Below, in pieces: positions 32,514 through 42,279 of a DNA stretch of 64,000 bases. The notes beneath the pieces were generated by a model. That model was not told the DNA's origin. It was given only the letters and a program-made list of their open reading frames with translations, and made no database searches. The stretch's first letter is position 1, and each line of letters begins with the position of its first letter. This stretch comes from Marinibacterium anthonyi. GTDB lineage: Bacteria; Pseudomonadota; Alphaproteobacteria; Rhodobacterales; Rhodobacteraceae. Both the position numbers and the translations under genes were made by a program. Location of the stretch: NCBI GenBank assembly GCA_003217735.2, contig CP031585.1:248001-312000 (forward strand), read 5' to 3'.

Positions 32514-33356
32514 ATGATGCGCACCGCCCGCGGCCGCCCCGCTTCCTTCTACATCCTCGCCGCCCTGATGGCCGCCCTGCTGGTCTTTCTCTACGCGCCG
32601 ATGGCCTGCGTCTACATCCTGTCGTTCCAGGGCTCCGAAGGCGGCATGTCCTTCCCGATGGTCGGCTGGTCGACCCACTGGTTCCAGGTGTTGTTCGAAG
32701 GCACCGGCGGGCAGGGGATCGGCGACGTGCCCAACAGTTTCCGCCGCTCGGTCCGGCTGGCGGCCTGCGTGTCGATCCTGTCGACGCTCGTCGCGGTGTC
32801 GGCGGGCATGGCGTATCGGCGCAAGTTCCCGGGGTCGAATTTCGTCTTCTATTCGGCCATCGCGTCGATGGTGCTGCCGTCGATCTTCATCGGCTTCGGC
32901 ATCGCGCTGACATTCAACCTGCTGGGCTGGCAGGTGAACTGGTTCACCTCCGGTATCGGCGCCCAACTGACCTGGTCGCTGCCCTTCGGGTTGCTGATCA
33001 TGTTCATCGTGCTGGGCCGCTTCAACCCGGCCTACGAGGAAGCCGCGACCGACCTGGGCGCCAATTCGTCCCAGCGGTTCCGCATGATCATCCTGCCGAT
33101 CATCCTGCCCGGCGTCATCGGGATCTTCGTGTCCTCGATCACCTCGTCGTACGAGGAAAACGCCCGCACCCAGCTGAACGTCGGCCTGGGCAACACCATG
33201 CCGATGGAGATCACCGGCCTGCTGACCGGCGCGTCCACCCCCGTCCTGTTCGCCATCGGCACGCTGACGTCCTTTGCCATGTTCACCCTGATCCTGGGCG
33301 CCGTGGGCCTGATGACCGTGATGGCCAAACGCCGCGCGAACCGTCCCGATGCCTGA
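32514..33356 (+). CDS. ABC transporter permease (PotC-like)
   Basis: A 280-residue six-span permease with coupling loop EEAATDLGANSSQRFRMIILP. It pairs with the preceding permease to form the channel for the imported compound. ATG 32514 is followed in frame by a second ATG at 32517. Its end is 39 bases before the ATPase start. Confidence 0.9.
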   Translation: MMRTARGRPASFYILAALMAALLVFLYAPMACVYILSFQGSEGGMSFPMVGWSTHWFQVLFEGTGGQGIGDVPNSFRRSVRLAACVSILSTLVAVSAGMAYRRKFPGSNFVFYSAIASMVLPSIFIGFGIALTFNLLGWQVNWFTSGIGAQLTWSLPFGLLIMFIVLGRFNPAYEEAATDLGANSSQRFRMIILPIILPGVIGIFVSSITSSYEENARTQLNVGLGNTMPMEITGLLTGASTPVLFAIGTLTSFAMFTLILGAVGLMTVMAKRRANRPDA

Positions 33357-33395
33357 CCCCCGTTCCCCCGTTTGCCGCCCCCGGAGTATTCGCCC

Positions 33396-34454
33396 ATGCA
33401 ACTGAAAAAGGCCCGAGACATCGACGAGTCCACGCTGACCGGCCGCCCGAAGATCCGCCAGGTGACCCAGGGACATCGCTTCGACCTGGAACTGGTGCGC
33501 GTCACCAAGTCCTACAATTCCAAGACCGTGGCGGTCGACGATATCTCGCTGCGCATTCCGCGGTCGTCCTATTGCTGCCTGCTGGGGCCTTCGGGCTGCG
33601 GCAAGTCCACGACGCTTCGCATGCTGGCGGGCCATGAAGAGGTCACCGACGGCGCGATCCTGATCCAGGATACCGAGATCACCAGGCTGCCCCCGGTGGA
33701 CCGGGGCACGTCGATGATGTTCCAGGATTACGCGCTGTTCCCGCACCTGTCGGCGCTGGACAACGTGGCGTTTTCGCTGAAGGTCCGGAAGGTGCCCAAG
33801 GCCGAGCGCGACAAGCAGGCGCGCGAATACCTGGAACTGGTGCAGATGGACCACCTGGCCAACCGCCTGCCCAACCAGCTGTCGGGCGGCCAGCAGCAGC
33901 GGGTCGCGCTGGCCCGGTCGCTGATCACGCGGCCCAAGGTCCTGTTGCTGGACGAACCGCTGTCCGCGCTCGACCCGTTCCTGCGGACCCGGATGCGGGC
34001 GGAGCTGAAGCGGATCCAGAAGGAACTGGGGATCACCTTTGTGCATGTCACGCACAGCCAGGAAGAAGCCATGGCGTTGTCGGACATGATGGTGGTGATG
34101 AACGACGCGAAGATCATGCAGGCCGCGCCCGCGCGCGAGGTGTTCGAGACGCCGGCCAATGCCTTTGTGGCCAAGTTCATCGGCGGCCACAACGTGCTGA
34201 CCAGCGCCGGGCGCGAAGTGTCGGTGCGGTCGGATCAATGCCGCCTGGGCGCGCTGCCGGGGATGCGCACGGCCAAGGGTGAGGTCACGATGGTCGAATA
34301 CCACGGGCCATTCGTGCAGGTTTCGATGACCAGCGAGGGTGGAGAGGACCTGACGGCGATGATGACCGACAAGGAATATTTCGCGGGCGCGCCCGAGATC
34401 GGCGATGCGATCGCGATCTCGTGGGACCCCAGCGCGGAACATGTGCTGAGCTGA
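33396..34454 (+). CDS. ABC transporter ATP-binding protein (PotA-like)
   Basis: A 352-residue ATPase with Walker A GPSGCGKST (64-72), signature LSGGQQQRVALARSL, Walker B VLLLDEPLSALD and a C-terminal TOBE-type regulatory domain. It powers import through the two permeases. It carries about 28 extra residues before the usual N-terminal strand. ATG 33396 has GGAG upstream; a frame extension to 33372 lacks support. Confidence 0.92.
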   Translation: MQLKKARDIDESTLTGRPKIRQVTQGHRFDLELVRVTKSYNSKTVAVDDISLRIPRSSYCCLLGPSGCGKSTTLRMLAGHEEVTDGAILIQDTEITRLPPVDRGTSMMFQDYALFPHLSALDNVAFSLKVRKVPKAERDKQAREYLELVQMDHLANRLPNQLSGGQQQRVALARSLITRPKVLLLDEPLSALDPFLRTRMRAELKRIQKELGITFVHVTHSQEEAMALSDMMVVMNDAKIMQAAPAREVFETPANAFVAKFIGGHNVLTSAGREVSVRSDQCRLGALPGMRTAKGEVTMVEYHGPFVQVSMTSEGGEDLTAMMTDKEYFAGAPEIGDAIAISWDPSAEHVLS

Positions 34455-34545
34455 TCCCCGCGCGGATCCGCCCGCAATCAAGCCGAACGCGTCGGGCGGG
34501 CGCCCGCCCGGCAAGCGTTGCGCTTTGGTGAATGGCGGTGCGTGG

Positions 34546-34658
34546 CCATGGGTGCAACAGCACCCATGGTACCCGCCGGCGGTGCGGATCGCGCGCTTGA
34601 ATATCGGGGTGCACGGGGGCCGATGTCTCCCGTTGCCATGGGTGCTTTGCACCCATGG
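34546..34658. repeat. Two near-identical CCATGGGTGC hairpins
   Basis: CCATGGGTGC-AACA-GCACCCATGG (34546-34569) and CCATGGGTGC-TTT-GCACCCATGG (34636-34658). Both have perfect 10-bp stems and stand 90 bases apart in the 380-base gap between the ABC ATPase and the MFS gene. They may be terminators or remains of a small repeat family. Confidence 0.8.
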
Positions 34659-34712
34659 CCACCGCAAGAATCCCCCGATCCGGGCGGTGATAGCGCTCAC
34701 GCCCTGATCTGG

Positions 34713-34731
34713 CCGCATAGCGACTATGCGG
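34713..34731. promoter_or_regulatory. Inverted repeat before MFS exporter
   Basis: CCGCATAG-CGA-CTATGCGG, a perfect 8-bp inverted repeat 103-121 bases before the MFS start; GCATAG recurs once at about 34763. It could be an operator. Confidence 0.4.
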
Positions 34732-34833
34732 TCTGCCCCCGTGGAACATCCCGTCCAGAGTGCATAGCCTCAGACCTGCTGTGGTGCGGAAACGTCTGAC
34801 ACCGCAACCCCCTAAATCCTCGAGGAGCACAGC

Positions 34834-36033
34834 ATGTCGCTCGACCCACGCCAGGGCCGTCTGGCCATCCTGTCCTTTGCCATCGGTGCCTTTGCCATCG
34901 GCACGTCGGAATTCGCGGCGATGGGGCTTCTGCCATATTACGCCAACGATCTGGGCGTCACCGATCCCGTCGCGGGCCACGCCATCAGCGCCTATGCCAT
35001 CGGCGTCGTCATCGGCGCGCCGGTGCTGGCCGTGATGGGCGCGAAACTGCCCCGCAAATCCTTCCTGATGATGCTGATGGCGGGCTTTGTCGCCGCCCAC
35101 GTGCTGGGCGCGCTGGCGCCCAATATCAACGCGCTCATCGCCACCCGCTTCCTGGCCGGCCTGCCCCATGGCGCCTTCCTGGGGGTCGCCATGCTGACCG
35201 TCGCCGACATGATGCCCAAGGGCAAGCGCGCCGCCGGGGTGGCCAAGGTGCTGCTGGGCCTGACCATCGCCAACGTGGTCGGCGTGCCCTCGGCCGGGGC
35301 GCTTGGCCAGGCCATCGGCTGGCGCAGCCTGTTCGTCATCGTGGCGCTCATCGCGCTGGCTTCGGTCGTGATGATGGGCCGCTTCGCGCCCAAGGTAGCC
35401 GTGGCCGAAGGCGCATCGCCCCTGCGCGAGCTGGGGGCGTTGAAGAACCGGGCGGTCTGGCTGACGTTGCTGGTGGGCGCGGTGGGCTTTGGCGGGGTCT
35501 TTGCCGTCTACAGCTACCTGTCGGCCGCGATGATCGACGCCGCCAACGCTCCGGCCTGGGCGATCCCGCTGGCGCTGTCGACCTTTGGCATCGGCTGCAC
35601 GCTGGGCAATATCTATGCCGGGCGCCTGGCGTCCTGGTCGCAGTTCGGCGCGACGCTGATCCTGCTGGTGGGCATGATCGTCAGTTCGGTCTTCTACGCG
35701 CTGGTCATGGGCAACTGGCCGCTGATGGCCCTTGGCATCTTTGTCCTGGGCACCACCGCGGGCCTGGTGATCCCGCTGCAGATGCGCCTGATGGACGTGG
35801 CCGGCGATGCGCAGACACTGGCCGCCGCGCTGAACCACGCGGCCTTCAACTTTGCCAATGCGCTGGGGCCGTTCCTGGCGGGCATCGCCCTGTCGGCGGG
35901 CTACGGCTGGTCGGCCACCGGCTGGGTCGGCGCGGCCCTGTCGGTTGGCGGCATCGTCGTGCTGGCCGTCGCCTGGGCCGAGGCCAACCGCAAGCCGCGC
36001 GGACCCGGGGTCGACCCGATCCCGGCGGAATGA
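34834..36033 (+). CDS. MFS transporter (DHA1, AraJ/NepI-like)
   Basis: A 399-residue twelve-span major facilitator. The start FAIGAFAIGTSEFAAMGLLP and the GLPHGAFLGVA block are typical of the sugar-efflux/AraJ/NepI group, which export small polar metabolites or drugs. AGGAG precedes the ATG. It is convergent with the LysR gene through a strong two-way hairpin. Substrate unknown. Confidence 0.87.
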   Translation: MSLDPRQGRLAILSFAIGAFAIGTSEFAAMGLLPYYANDLGVTDPVAGHAISAYAIGVVIGAPVLAVMGAKLPRKSFLMMLMAGFVAAHVLGALAPNINALIATRFLAGLPHGAFLGVAMLTVADMMPKGKRAAGVAKVLLGLTIANVVGVPSAGALGQAIGWRSLFVIVALIALASVVMMGRFAPKVAVAEGASPLRELGALKNRAVWLTLLVGAVGFGGVFAVYSYLSAAMIDAANAPAWAIPLALSTFGIGCTLGNIYAGRLASWSQFGATLILLVGMIVSSVFYALVMGNWPLMALGIFVLGTTAGLVIPLQMRLMDVAGDAQTLAAALNHAAFNFANALGPFLAGIALSAGYGWSATGWVGAALSVGGIVVLAVAWAEANRKPRGPGVDPIPAE

Positions 36034-36034
36034 A

Positions 36035-36065
36035 AAACGGCGCCCCCGGGCAGGGGGCGCCGTTT
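36035..36065. terminator. Bidirectional terminator MFS/LysR
   Basis: AAACGGCGCCCCC/GGGGGCGCCGTTT, perfect 13-bp stem and five-base loop, between convergent genes; A and T runs at the stem base serve both directions. Confidence 0.85.
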
Positions 36066-36089
36066 CCCGGGACATCTGTTCAGGCGGCG

Positions 36090-37007
36090 TTAGGCGGCGC
36101 TAAGACGGGGGCCGTTGACCTTCTCGAACAGCCATTCCTTGAACCGTTCGATCACGTTGTCGCGCCCGACCTTCCAGGGCGACAGCAGGTAGTAGGGGCT
36201 GCGGATCGGATAGCTTTCGGCCACCGGCACCAGTTCGCCGCGATCCAGCGCCCGTTCGATCAGGATCGACCGGCCCAGGATCACGCCCACCCCGGACCGC
36301 GCCGCCTCGATCGAGGGGCTGGCCTGGTTGAAGCGCGGCCCGTGGGTCACGTCATCGCGGGAAATGCCGTATTCGCGCAGGTAGCGGGCCCAGTCGGGAT
36401 AGGTGCCTTCCAGCCCGTCCTGCGCCCGGTCAACGTGGATCAGGGGCGCATGGGCCAGGATCTCGCGCGCGTTGTTGTCGTAGCGGGCGGCCAGGTCGGG
36501 CGTGGTGACCGGCATGATCTCTTCTTCCAGCAGCGGTTCCACCTGCATGTCGAGGTTGGATCGCCAGTTGCAGATGCGTAGATCGGCCTCTGTCGCCTCG
36601 CCCTCGCGGCGGGACATGAAGGCGCGCACGGCGACGTCCACGTCCGGCGCCAGGCTGAAGAATTCCGACAGGCGCGGCATCAGCCACAGCGACGCGACCG
36701 ACGCCGAGGCCGCGACCGACAGCTTGGAACGGACATCGTGGTTGGGCTGCAGGGCCAGCATCGCGTTGTTGATCAGGTCCAGCGCGTTCGAGATGTCGGC
36801 GACGGTTGCGCTGGATTCCGGGGTCAGTTCGATCCGGCTGTTCTTGCGCACGAACAGCCGGGTTTCGAGGAATTCCTCAAGCAGCCGGATCTGGTGGCTG
36901 ACGGCGGTTGGGGTCACGCAGAGTTCGTCCGCGGCCTTGGCGACACTGCCGTTGCGGGCCGTCGCCTCGAAGGCGCGGATGGCATTCAGCGGTACTCGCT
37001 TTCTCAT
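36090..37007 (-). CDS. LysR-family regulator (GcvA-like)
   Basis: A 305-residue LysR regulator. Winged helix at the N-terminus (GSVAKAADELCVTPTAVSHQIRLLEE) and a C-terminal co-inducer domain; the sequence style is that of the GcvA/AmpR branch. ATG 37007 with GGAG upstream begins at the conserved MRKRVPLNAIRAFE; the frame continues 83 residues upstream without support. It lies between two MFS genes and near the carbamoyl-hydrolase genes, which are plausible targets. After the stop a short copy of its last codons (CGCCGCCT) is repeated. Confidence 0.9.
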   Translation of the reverse strand: MRKRVPLNAIRAFEATARNGSVAKAADELCVTPTAVSHQIRLLEEFLETRLFVRKNSRIELTPESSATVADISNALDLINNAMLALQPNHDVRSKLSVAASASVASLWLMPRLSEFFSLAPDVDVAVRAFMSRREGEATEADLRICNWRSNLDMQVEPLLEEEIMPVTTPDLAARYDNNAREILAHAPLIHVDRAQDGLEGTYPDWARYLREYGISRDDVTHGPRFNQASPSIEAARSGVGVILGRSILIERALDRGELVPVAESYPIRSPYYLLSPWKVGRDNVIERFKEWLFEKVNGPRLSAA

Positions 37008-37140
37008 TTTGGTTGCTCCGTGAACAATCGTCACTACGACTATTCTGGCGGATTTGCATAAGTCCGTGCAAATGCGGTCGTGGATTCTGCACCGCACTTC
37101 CGGGCCTGCGTCCAAGAATGCAGCATTCGTTTTCGGATTG

Positions 37141-38427
37141 TCATAAATTTGGACCTGTTTCCGCGCGCGCCCAGCCTTTCGGCAGCCGCCCGCGGCGTCC
37201 CAGCGCCAGCGCCTGGCGTCCGGCCAGGGCGATTCCCGCCATGCACATGACGCCATTCAGGGCCACGGCAAGCCAGACGGCGACCTGTTCGGCGACAAGC
37301 CCGGTCAGCAGCGCCCCGATCGGCGAGGACCCGACGATCAGCAGGGTGACCATGGACGCCAGCCGTCCGCGCATATGTACGGGTGTCAGAAGCTGCAGCG
37401 AGGTCTGGACCGAGGTGGAAAACACCACCGCGCAAAAACCCACCGCCAGGAACAGCGCGCAGGACAGCCACAACGTTTCGGTGCGCGCGATGGCGATCAG
37501 CAGGAGGCCGAAGGCGAAGCCGGCCATCAGGATGCGGGCCGGGCGCGGCTTGCCCGCGCGGGTCAGGGTCAGCGCGGCCAGGAACGACCCGATGCCAAGG
37601 CAGGAATTCAGCAACCCGAACTGGGCCTTGGTGGCGTGCACGATCAGTTCGGCCACCAGCGGCACCATGGTGGAAAAGTTCTGCCCGAACAGCCCGATGA
37701 ACCCGGTCGCCACCAGCAGCACCTGCAGCGCGGGCGTGGTCAGGGCAAAGGACAGCCCTTCGCGCACATCCGCCAGAAGCGACGCCTTGGGCCGGGCGGG
37801 ATGGGGGGCGATATGGTCGGGGCGGATGCGGGTCAGCGCGGCGGCGAAGACCAGGAAGGTGACGGCGTTCAGCGCGAAGGCCGCGGGCGGGCCCGAGGCG
37901 GCCAGCACCAGCCCGCCAAGCGCCGGGCCCAGCACGCGGCCGATGTTCATCGACATGGCGCCAAGCGCGATACCGTTGGGCAGGGCCGACAGCGGTACAA
38001 GGTCGGCGACGAAGGCCTGGCGCACCGGCTGGTCGATGGCGGTGATGCAGCCCAGGATCGAGGCCAGCGCCAGGATATGCCACATCTGCACCGCGCCCAT
38101 GGCGACGATGGCGGCCAGTGTCGCGGCCTGGATGGCGCCGATGACCTGCGTGCCCATCAGCAGCTTGCGGCGCGGAAACCGGTCGGCCACGGCGCCGCCC
38201 AGCAGCGAAAACAGCATGATCGGCAGGAATTGCAGCGTGGTGACCCAGGCCAGCGCCATGGGCGACCCGGTCATGTCCAGAACCAGCCAGGCCTGCGCGG
38301 TCATCTGCATCCAGTTGCCCGGAACCGAGATCACCGACCCGATGAAATAGCGCCGGAATCCCGGCACGTGCAGGGCCCGGTCCACGCGCGCAACGTGGAC
38401 CCCGGCCCCCGACAATTGAGCATCCAT
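37141..38427 (-). CDS. MFS transporter (MFS_3/EntS type)
   Basis: A 428-residue major facilitator of the EntS/DUF894 group (IGSVISVPGNWMQMTAQAWLVLDMTGSP start; GGAVADRFPRRKLL loop). Members export siderophores or drugs. It is the last gene of a three-gene minus-strand run after the carbamoylsarcosine-amidase-like and nitrilase-like genes; only seven bases separate it from the latter, so it is probably co-expressed and may export or import a related compound. Confidence 0.85.
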   Translation of the reverse strand: MDAQLSGAGVHVARVDRALHVPGFRRYFIGSVISVPGNWMQMTAQAWLVLDMTGSPMALAWVTTLQFLPIMLFSLLGGAVADRFPRRKLLMGTQVIGAIQAATLAAIVAMGAVQMWHILALASILGCITAIDQPVRQAFVADLVPLSALPNGIALGAMSMNIGRVLGPALGGLVLAASGPPAAFALNAVTFLVFAAALTRIRPDHIAPHPARPKASLLADVREGLSFALTTPALQVLLVATGFIGLFGQNFSTMVPLVAELIVHATKAQFGLLNSCLGIGSFLAALTLTRAGKPRPARILMAGFAFGLLLIAIARTETLWLSCALFLAVGFCAVVFSTSVQTSLQLLTPVHMRGRLASMVTLLIVGSSPIGALLTGLVAEQVAVWLAVALNGVMCMAGIALAGRQALALGRRGRLPKGWARAETGPNL

Positions 38428-38434
38428 GCGGGGC

Positions 38435-39307
38435 TCAGGCGGTCAGCGAATAGGCGTCGGGCCGGCGGTTGGTGTCGAAATCCCAGCGGGCGCGCAGGCT
38501 GGCCTGTTTCTCCATGTCGATATCGGCGGCGACGACCTCGTCGCCCTGGGTCTTGGCCCGGTTCAGGATCATCCCGTCGGGCCCGCAGACGAAGCTGCCG
38601 CCGATGAACCGCGTGCCGTCTTCGACACCGGCCTTGCCGGCGGCGATGGCGTGGGTCGCGTTGGAATAGGCGCCGCCGCATATGGCAAGTTCGGACGCGC
38701 GGCGGGCCTGTTTCAGGGTGCCGCCGTCCATCACCGGCGTGTTGTAGCCCACGCAGTACAGATCCGCGCCGTTGATCGTCAGCGACCGGTAACTTTCCGG
38801 GAACCGCCGGTCATAGCAGATCATCCCGCCGGCCTTTACGTCGCCCATGTCGAAGGCATCGAACGGCAGGTCGCCGCGTTCAAAGTACCGCTTTTCCATG
38901 ATGGTGATGCGCTTGCCCGGATCGGGATCGGTCTTGCCCGGGATGTGGACCTTGCGGAACTTGCCCCGATAGGCGCCCTTGCCGTCGTAGAAGACCATGG
39001 AATTGAACAGGCCCTCGTTGGTCTGTTCGGCATAGGGGATCACGATGGCCATGCCGTGGCTGGCGGCGCGGGCGGAAATGGCGTCGACCGCGACCTGGTT
39101 TTCCGGGACCGAGGTGAAGGCGGTCAGATCCTCGCGCACCACGGCGGCGAAATAGGGCGTCAGCGCCAGTTCCGGCAGGACGGCCAGGGTGACCTTGTCG
39201 GCCGCGGCCTCGTCGATCAGGTCGAGGATGCGGGTGGTGGTGCGGGCAATGGTGCTGCCCGCGGGGCCAAGTTGCAGCGCTGCGGCGCGAAAGTTGGGGG
39301 ATGCCAT
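38435..39307 (-). CDS. Nitrilase-superfamily C-N hydrolase (N-carbamoyl amino acid hydrolase-like)
   Basis: A 290-residue cytoplasmic hydrolase with the Glu-Lys-Cys triad at E46 (LPELAL), K119 (KFRKVHIPG) and C164 (MICYDRRFPES). The sequence and the RRFPES block resemble N-carbamoyl-D-amino acid hydrolases and beta-ureidopropionase-type enzymes, which release CO2 and ammonia from ureido acids. It starts 16 bases after the carbamoylsarcosine-amidase-like gene. ATG 39307 fits the domain start. Confidence 0.87.
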   Translation of the reverse strand: MASPNFRAAALQLGPAGSTIARTTTRILDLIDEAAADKVTLAVLPELALTPYFAAVVREDLTAFTSVPENQVAVDAISARAASHGMAIVIPYAEQTNEGLFNSMVFYDGKGAYRGKFRKVHIPGKTDPDPGKRITIMEKRYFERGDLPFDAFDMGDVKAGGMICYDRRFPESYRSLTINGADLYCVGYNTPVMDGGTLKQARRASELAICGGAYSNATHAIAAGKAGVEDGTRFIGGSFVCGPDGMILNRAKTQGDEVVAADIDMEKQASLRARWDFDTNRRPDAYSLTA

Positions 39308-39323
39308 CTGGACGGTCTCCGGC

Positions 39324-40013
39324 TCATTCGCCGGCAAGGGCGGCCGGGGCCGGCGCGCCGATGATCTGCAGGGCCTTGGCTTCGTCGATGACGTTGCAGA
39401 TCTTGAACTGCATGTCGAAAAGGGCGGCCGCATGCGACATCTCGATCCGGTCGAAGACGCCTTCTTCGATCACGTTCATCTTGTAGCCCATGGCCTGCCC
39501 GTCGACACAGGTCGCGCGCACGCAGCCCGATGTGGAATTGCCCACCACCAGCAGCCCGTCGACGCCCAGTTCGCGCAGGATCAGGTGCAGGTTGGTGAAG
39601 GCAAAGCACGACGGCGTCTGCTTTTCGACCAGGATGTCGCCGGGCATCATGGCGACTTCGGCGGGGATCTCGGACCGGGGATCGGTGGCGGCAAAGACGC
39701 CGTCCCTGGACCGGGCCATCCCGGTGTAGCCGTGAAAGACGTGCTTGGAATAGATCACCGGCATGTCCATGGCGCGGGCGGCGGCCAGCAGGCGTTGTTG
39801 CACGGGGATGGATTTCCAGGCGTGCGGGCCGCAGGCGCCGGGGTAACGGTCAAGCTGATCATGGATCGGCATGTCGTCGCCCATGGCGGTGACCTGCATG
39901 TCGATCAGCAGCAGCGCGACATTGTCGCCGGGCCCCGAGGCGTCGCGCAGCTTGCGCTTGGCGACGACTTTCTTGTCGTCCTCGGTGAGAAATTTCTCCC
40001 AGACTCGTTCCAT
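39324..40013 (-). CDS. N-carbamoylsarcosine amidase-like hydrolase
   Basis: A 229-residue isochorismatase-fold amidohydrolase with the full Asp-Lys-Cys triad: D38, K131 and C164 (NSTSGCVRATC). The extended N-terminus and the VFHGYTG block match N-carbamoylsarcosine amidases of creatinine breakdown; ureidoacrylate amidases (RutB) are related. It likely removes a carbamoyl group in the cytoplasm. AGGAG is eight bases before ATG 40013. First gene of the run with the nitrilase-type hydrolase and an MFS protein. Confidence 0.85.
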   Translation of the reverse strand: MERVWEKFLTEDDKKVVAKRKLRDASGPGDNVALLLIDMQVTAMGDDMPIHDQLDRYPGACGPHAWKSIPVQQRLLAAARAMDMPVIYSKHVFHGYTGMARSRDGVFAATDPRSEIPAEVAMMPGDILVEKQTPSCFAFTNLHLILRELGVDGLLVVGNSTSGCVRATCVDGQAMGYKMNVIEEGVFDRIEMSHAAALFDMQFKICNVIDEAKALQIIGAPAPAALAGE

Positions 40014-40351
40014 CGGGTCACTCCTGCTGCGTCGGTGTCCGCACAAGCCTAGGGCGGCGGGGCGCCGGGCGCCTAATGCAGAAAACTCGGGTCTGCGCTG
40101 AGAAAAGATTAATCCGCGCCCGGGTGGCGGACATTACAACGCGGCGGCGCGGGGAAATTCCGGAGTCCAACGGGGATGACAACGGGCGCGCCAACGGTGG
40201 CGGTCCATACGGGGCGCCGTCAGGTCATTTGAACCCGGTATTGGCGATCCTTCAAAGCCCACCCGAAGGATCTGGCATGTCATTTGTCGACGTCATTTTA
40301 TTTTGTCGACGTCATTCGGACGAGCAGGGGCAGGGTCTTGCGGACCTGTCA
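40014..40351. other. Non-coding gap with a 15-base direct repeat
   Basis: About 340 bases without a gene. TTTGTCGACGTCATT is repeated at 40283-40297 and 40302-40316 (19-base period). The promoter of the carbamoyl-hydrolase run must lie near 40014-40100. Confidence 0.55.
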
Positions 40352-40385
40352 CCCCGGCGCGGCGAGGAAGAGCGCCGCGCCGGGG
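40352..40385 (-). terminator. Hairpin after arylsulfatase 2
   Basis: CCCCGGCGCGGCG/CGCCGCGCCGGGG, perfect 13-bp stem with an eight-base loop, eight bases past the arylsulfatase 2 stop on the minus strand. Confidence 0.7.
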
Positions 40386-40392
40386 AAACGCC

Positions 40393-41979
40393 TTATTGCA
40401 GCGACTTCGACAGGAAATCTTCGACCACGTTCGACATGTCGAAGGACGCGCCGCCCTGCACCGGTGGATAGTCGGCCAGGGTCTGCAAGTGCTGGGCCAG
40501 CAGCACGTTCATCGGCTGGAACAGCCACGACACCTTCTGCACCAGGTGGCCATAGGCATCGGTGGTGTCATAGCTTTCGAACGGATCCATCCGCAGGTTG
40601 AACACCCGCGGCATCGAATGGGCGATGACATCGCCATAGTAATCCTCGCGCGTGATGAAGTGGAATTTCCACGGGCCCATCCGCACGGCGGCCAGCAGGC
40701 CTTCGTAGTAGTAGAAGATATGGTCGCGGTTGGAATGATCCTGCTCGCCAGTCCAGTAGGGCAGGTTGTTCACCCCGTCGATGTATTGCTGTTTCTCTTC
40801 CATGACTTCGGCCGCCACGTCTTCGATTCCGGCGGCGGTCGCGAACGAGGTGAACATGTCCTGGTGGCTCTGGATGCCGTTCAGGGTTTCGCCCTCGGGC
40901 AGGTGACCGGGCCAGCGCAGCATCGAGATCACGCGCACGCCGCCTTCGTAGGTGGTCATCTTTTCGCCCCGGAAGGGCGTGGTGGCGCCATGCGGCCAGG
41001 ACGAATGTTCCGGCCCGTTGTCGGTCGAATACCAGACGATGGTATTGTCGGCGAGGCCCTGCGCTTCGAGCCAGTCGAGCACCAGGCCGACATCGTGGTC
41101 ATGCTGCAGCATGCCCGAACCGTGGTAATCGGCCTCTGACGTGTATTGTTCGGCGGCATAGCGCCATTCGTCGTTCAGGCGGGTGTACAGGTGCATCCGG
41201 CTGGTGTTGAGCCAGACAAAGAACGGCTCGCCGGCCTCGTTGGCACTGTGCATGAAGTCCTCGGCCAGCGGGATGACCTCGCCCGCGTCGAAATTCTTCA
41301 TCCGCTCCTGGGTCAGCGGCCCGGTGTCCTCGATCGTCTGCTTGCCGATCTTGCCGAAACGCGGCTGTTCGGTCGGGTCGTCGGTTTCCGAGGCGAAGGA
41401 ATGGATCACGCCGCGCGTGCCGAACTGGGCCTCGTATTCCTCCAGCGAGCCGGAAAACGCCGTGCCGAAGTTCTGGTAATCCCGCTGTTCGGCCTCTTCC
41501 TGGGTGTTCAGGTGATAGAGGTTGCCGAAGAATTCGTCGAACCCGTGCACGGTGGGCAGGTGTTCGTTGCGGTCGCCCAGGTGGTTCTTGCCAAAATGCC
41601 CGGTGCGGTAACCGACCTGCTTCAGTTCCTCGGCCAGCGTGGGTGACGCGGCCTGCAGGCCCAGCGGCGATCCCGGCTGGCCCACCGTCGTCATGCCCGA
41701 CCGGATCGGGTATTGCCCGGTGATGAAGGCGGCGCGTCCCGCGGTGCAGGACGGCTGCGCGTAGTGGTCGGTAAAGCGGATGCCTTCTTCGGCGATGCGG
41801 TCGATGTTGGGCGTGGTATAGCCCATCGTTCCCATCCCGTACGCGGACACGTTCTGCCACCCGATGTCATCCCCCCAGATGACAAGGATATTGGGCCGCT
41901 CGGTTTGTTCCTGTGCCAAGGCGGGCGCGGCCAGCCCCAGGACACTAAGCGGAACGGCCAGATAAGTCATTCTGAACAT
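40393..41979 (-). CDS. Secreted arylsulfatase 2
   Basis: A 528-residue sulfatase with a signal peptide (residues 1-22, ending ALAQ). [11 protein letters not shown] opens the metal site; formylglycine precursor C78 lies in C-T-A-G-R, again with Ala in place of Pro. HFGKNHLGD and [12 protein letters not shown] are further sulfatase motifs. It is clearly related to arylsulfatase 1 at 4169 but not identical. Export to the periplasm is expected. ATG 41979 has GGGAGAG upstream. No maturation enzyme is adjacent. Confidence 0.92.
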   Translation of the reverse strand: MFRMTYLAVPLSVLGLAAPALAQEQTERPNILVIWGDDIGWQNVSAYGMGTMGYTTPNIDRIAEEGIRFTDHYAQPSCTAGRAAFITGQYPIRSGMTTVGQPGSPLGLQAASPTLAEELKQVGYRTGHFGKNHLGDRNEHLPTVHGFDEFFGNLYHLNTQEEAEQRDYQNFGTAFSGSLEEYEAQFGTRGVIHSFASETDDPTEQPRFGKIGKQTIEDTGPLTQERMKNFDAGEVIPLAEDFMHSANEAGEPFFVWLNTSRMHLYTRLNDEWRYAAEQYTSEADYHGSGMLQHDHDVGLVLDWLEAQGLADNTIVWYSTDNGPEHSSWPHGATTPFRGEKMTTYEGGVRVISMLRWPGHLPEGETLNGIQSHQDMFTSFATAAGIEDVAAEVMEEKQQYIDGVNNLPYWTGEQDHSNRDHIFYYYEGLLAAVRMGPWKFHFITREDYYGDVIAHSMPRVFNLRMDPFESYDTTDAYGHLVQKVSWLFQPMNVLLAQHLQTLADYPPVQGGASFDMSNVVEDFLSKSLQ

Positions 41980-42279
41980 TGGTACTCTCCCTGCGCGAAA
42001 CTCTTCTACCAGCGCAGGGCCAGCGTAACACCGATTCACGAAATCGCGATGAAAAACTGGCGCGATGGCGCGTTTCGGCCCGTTCCTTGACACCGGCCGG
42101 GATCCGGGACATTCACGGCCTGCACCGGCCAGGGCGCTGCCGCAGAAGCGGCCCCGTCTTGGGCCACCCCTGAGAAATCCTTCCCTCCTGCCCAAAGCTT
42201 TCTCCTTTGACCACCGGAGCCGGATCTTTTCAAAAAGACCCTGCCGGGCCGCGTCTCCGGCGGCACATCAGGAGCATCG

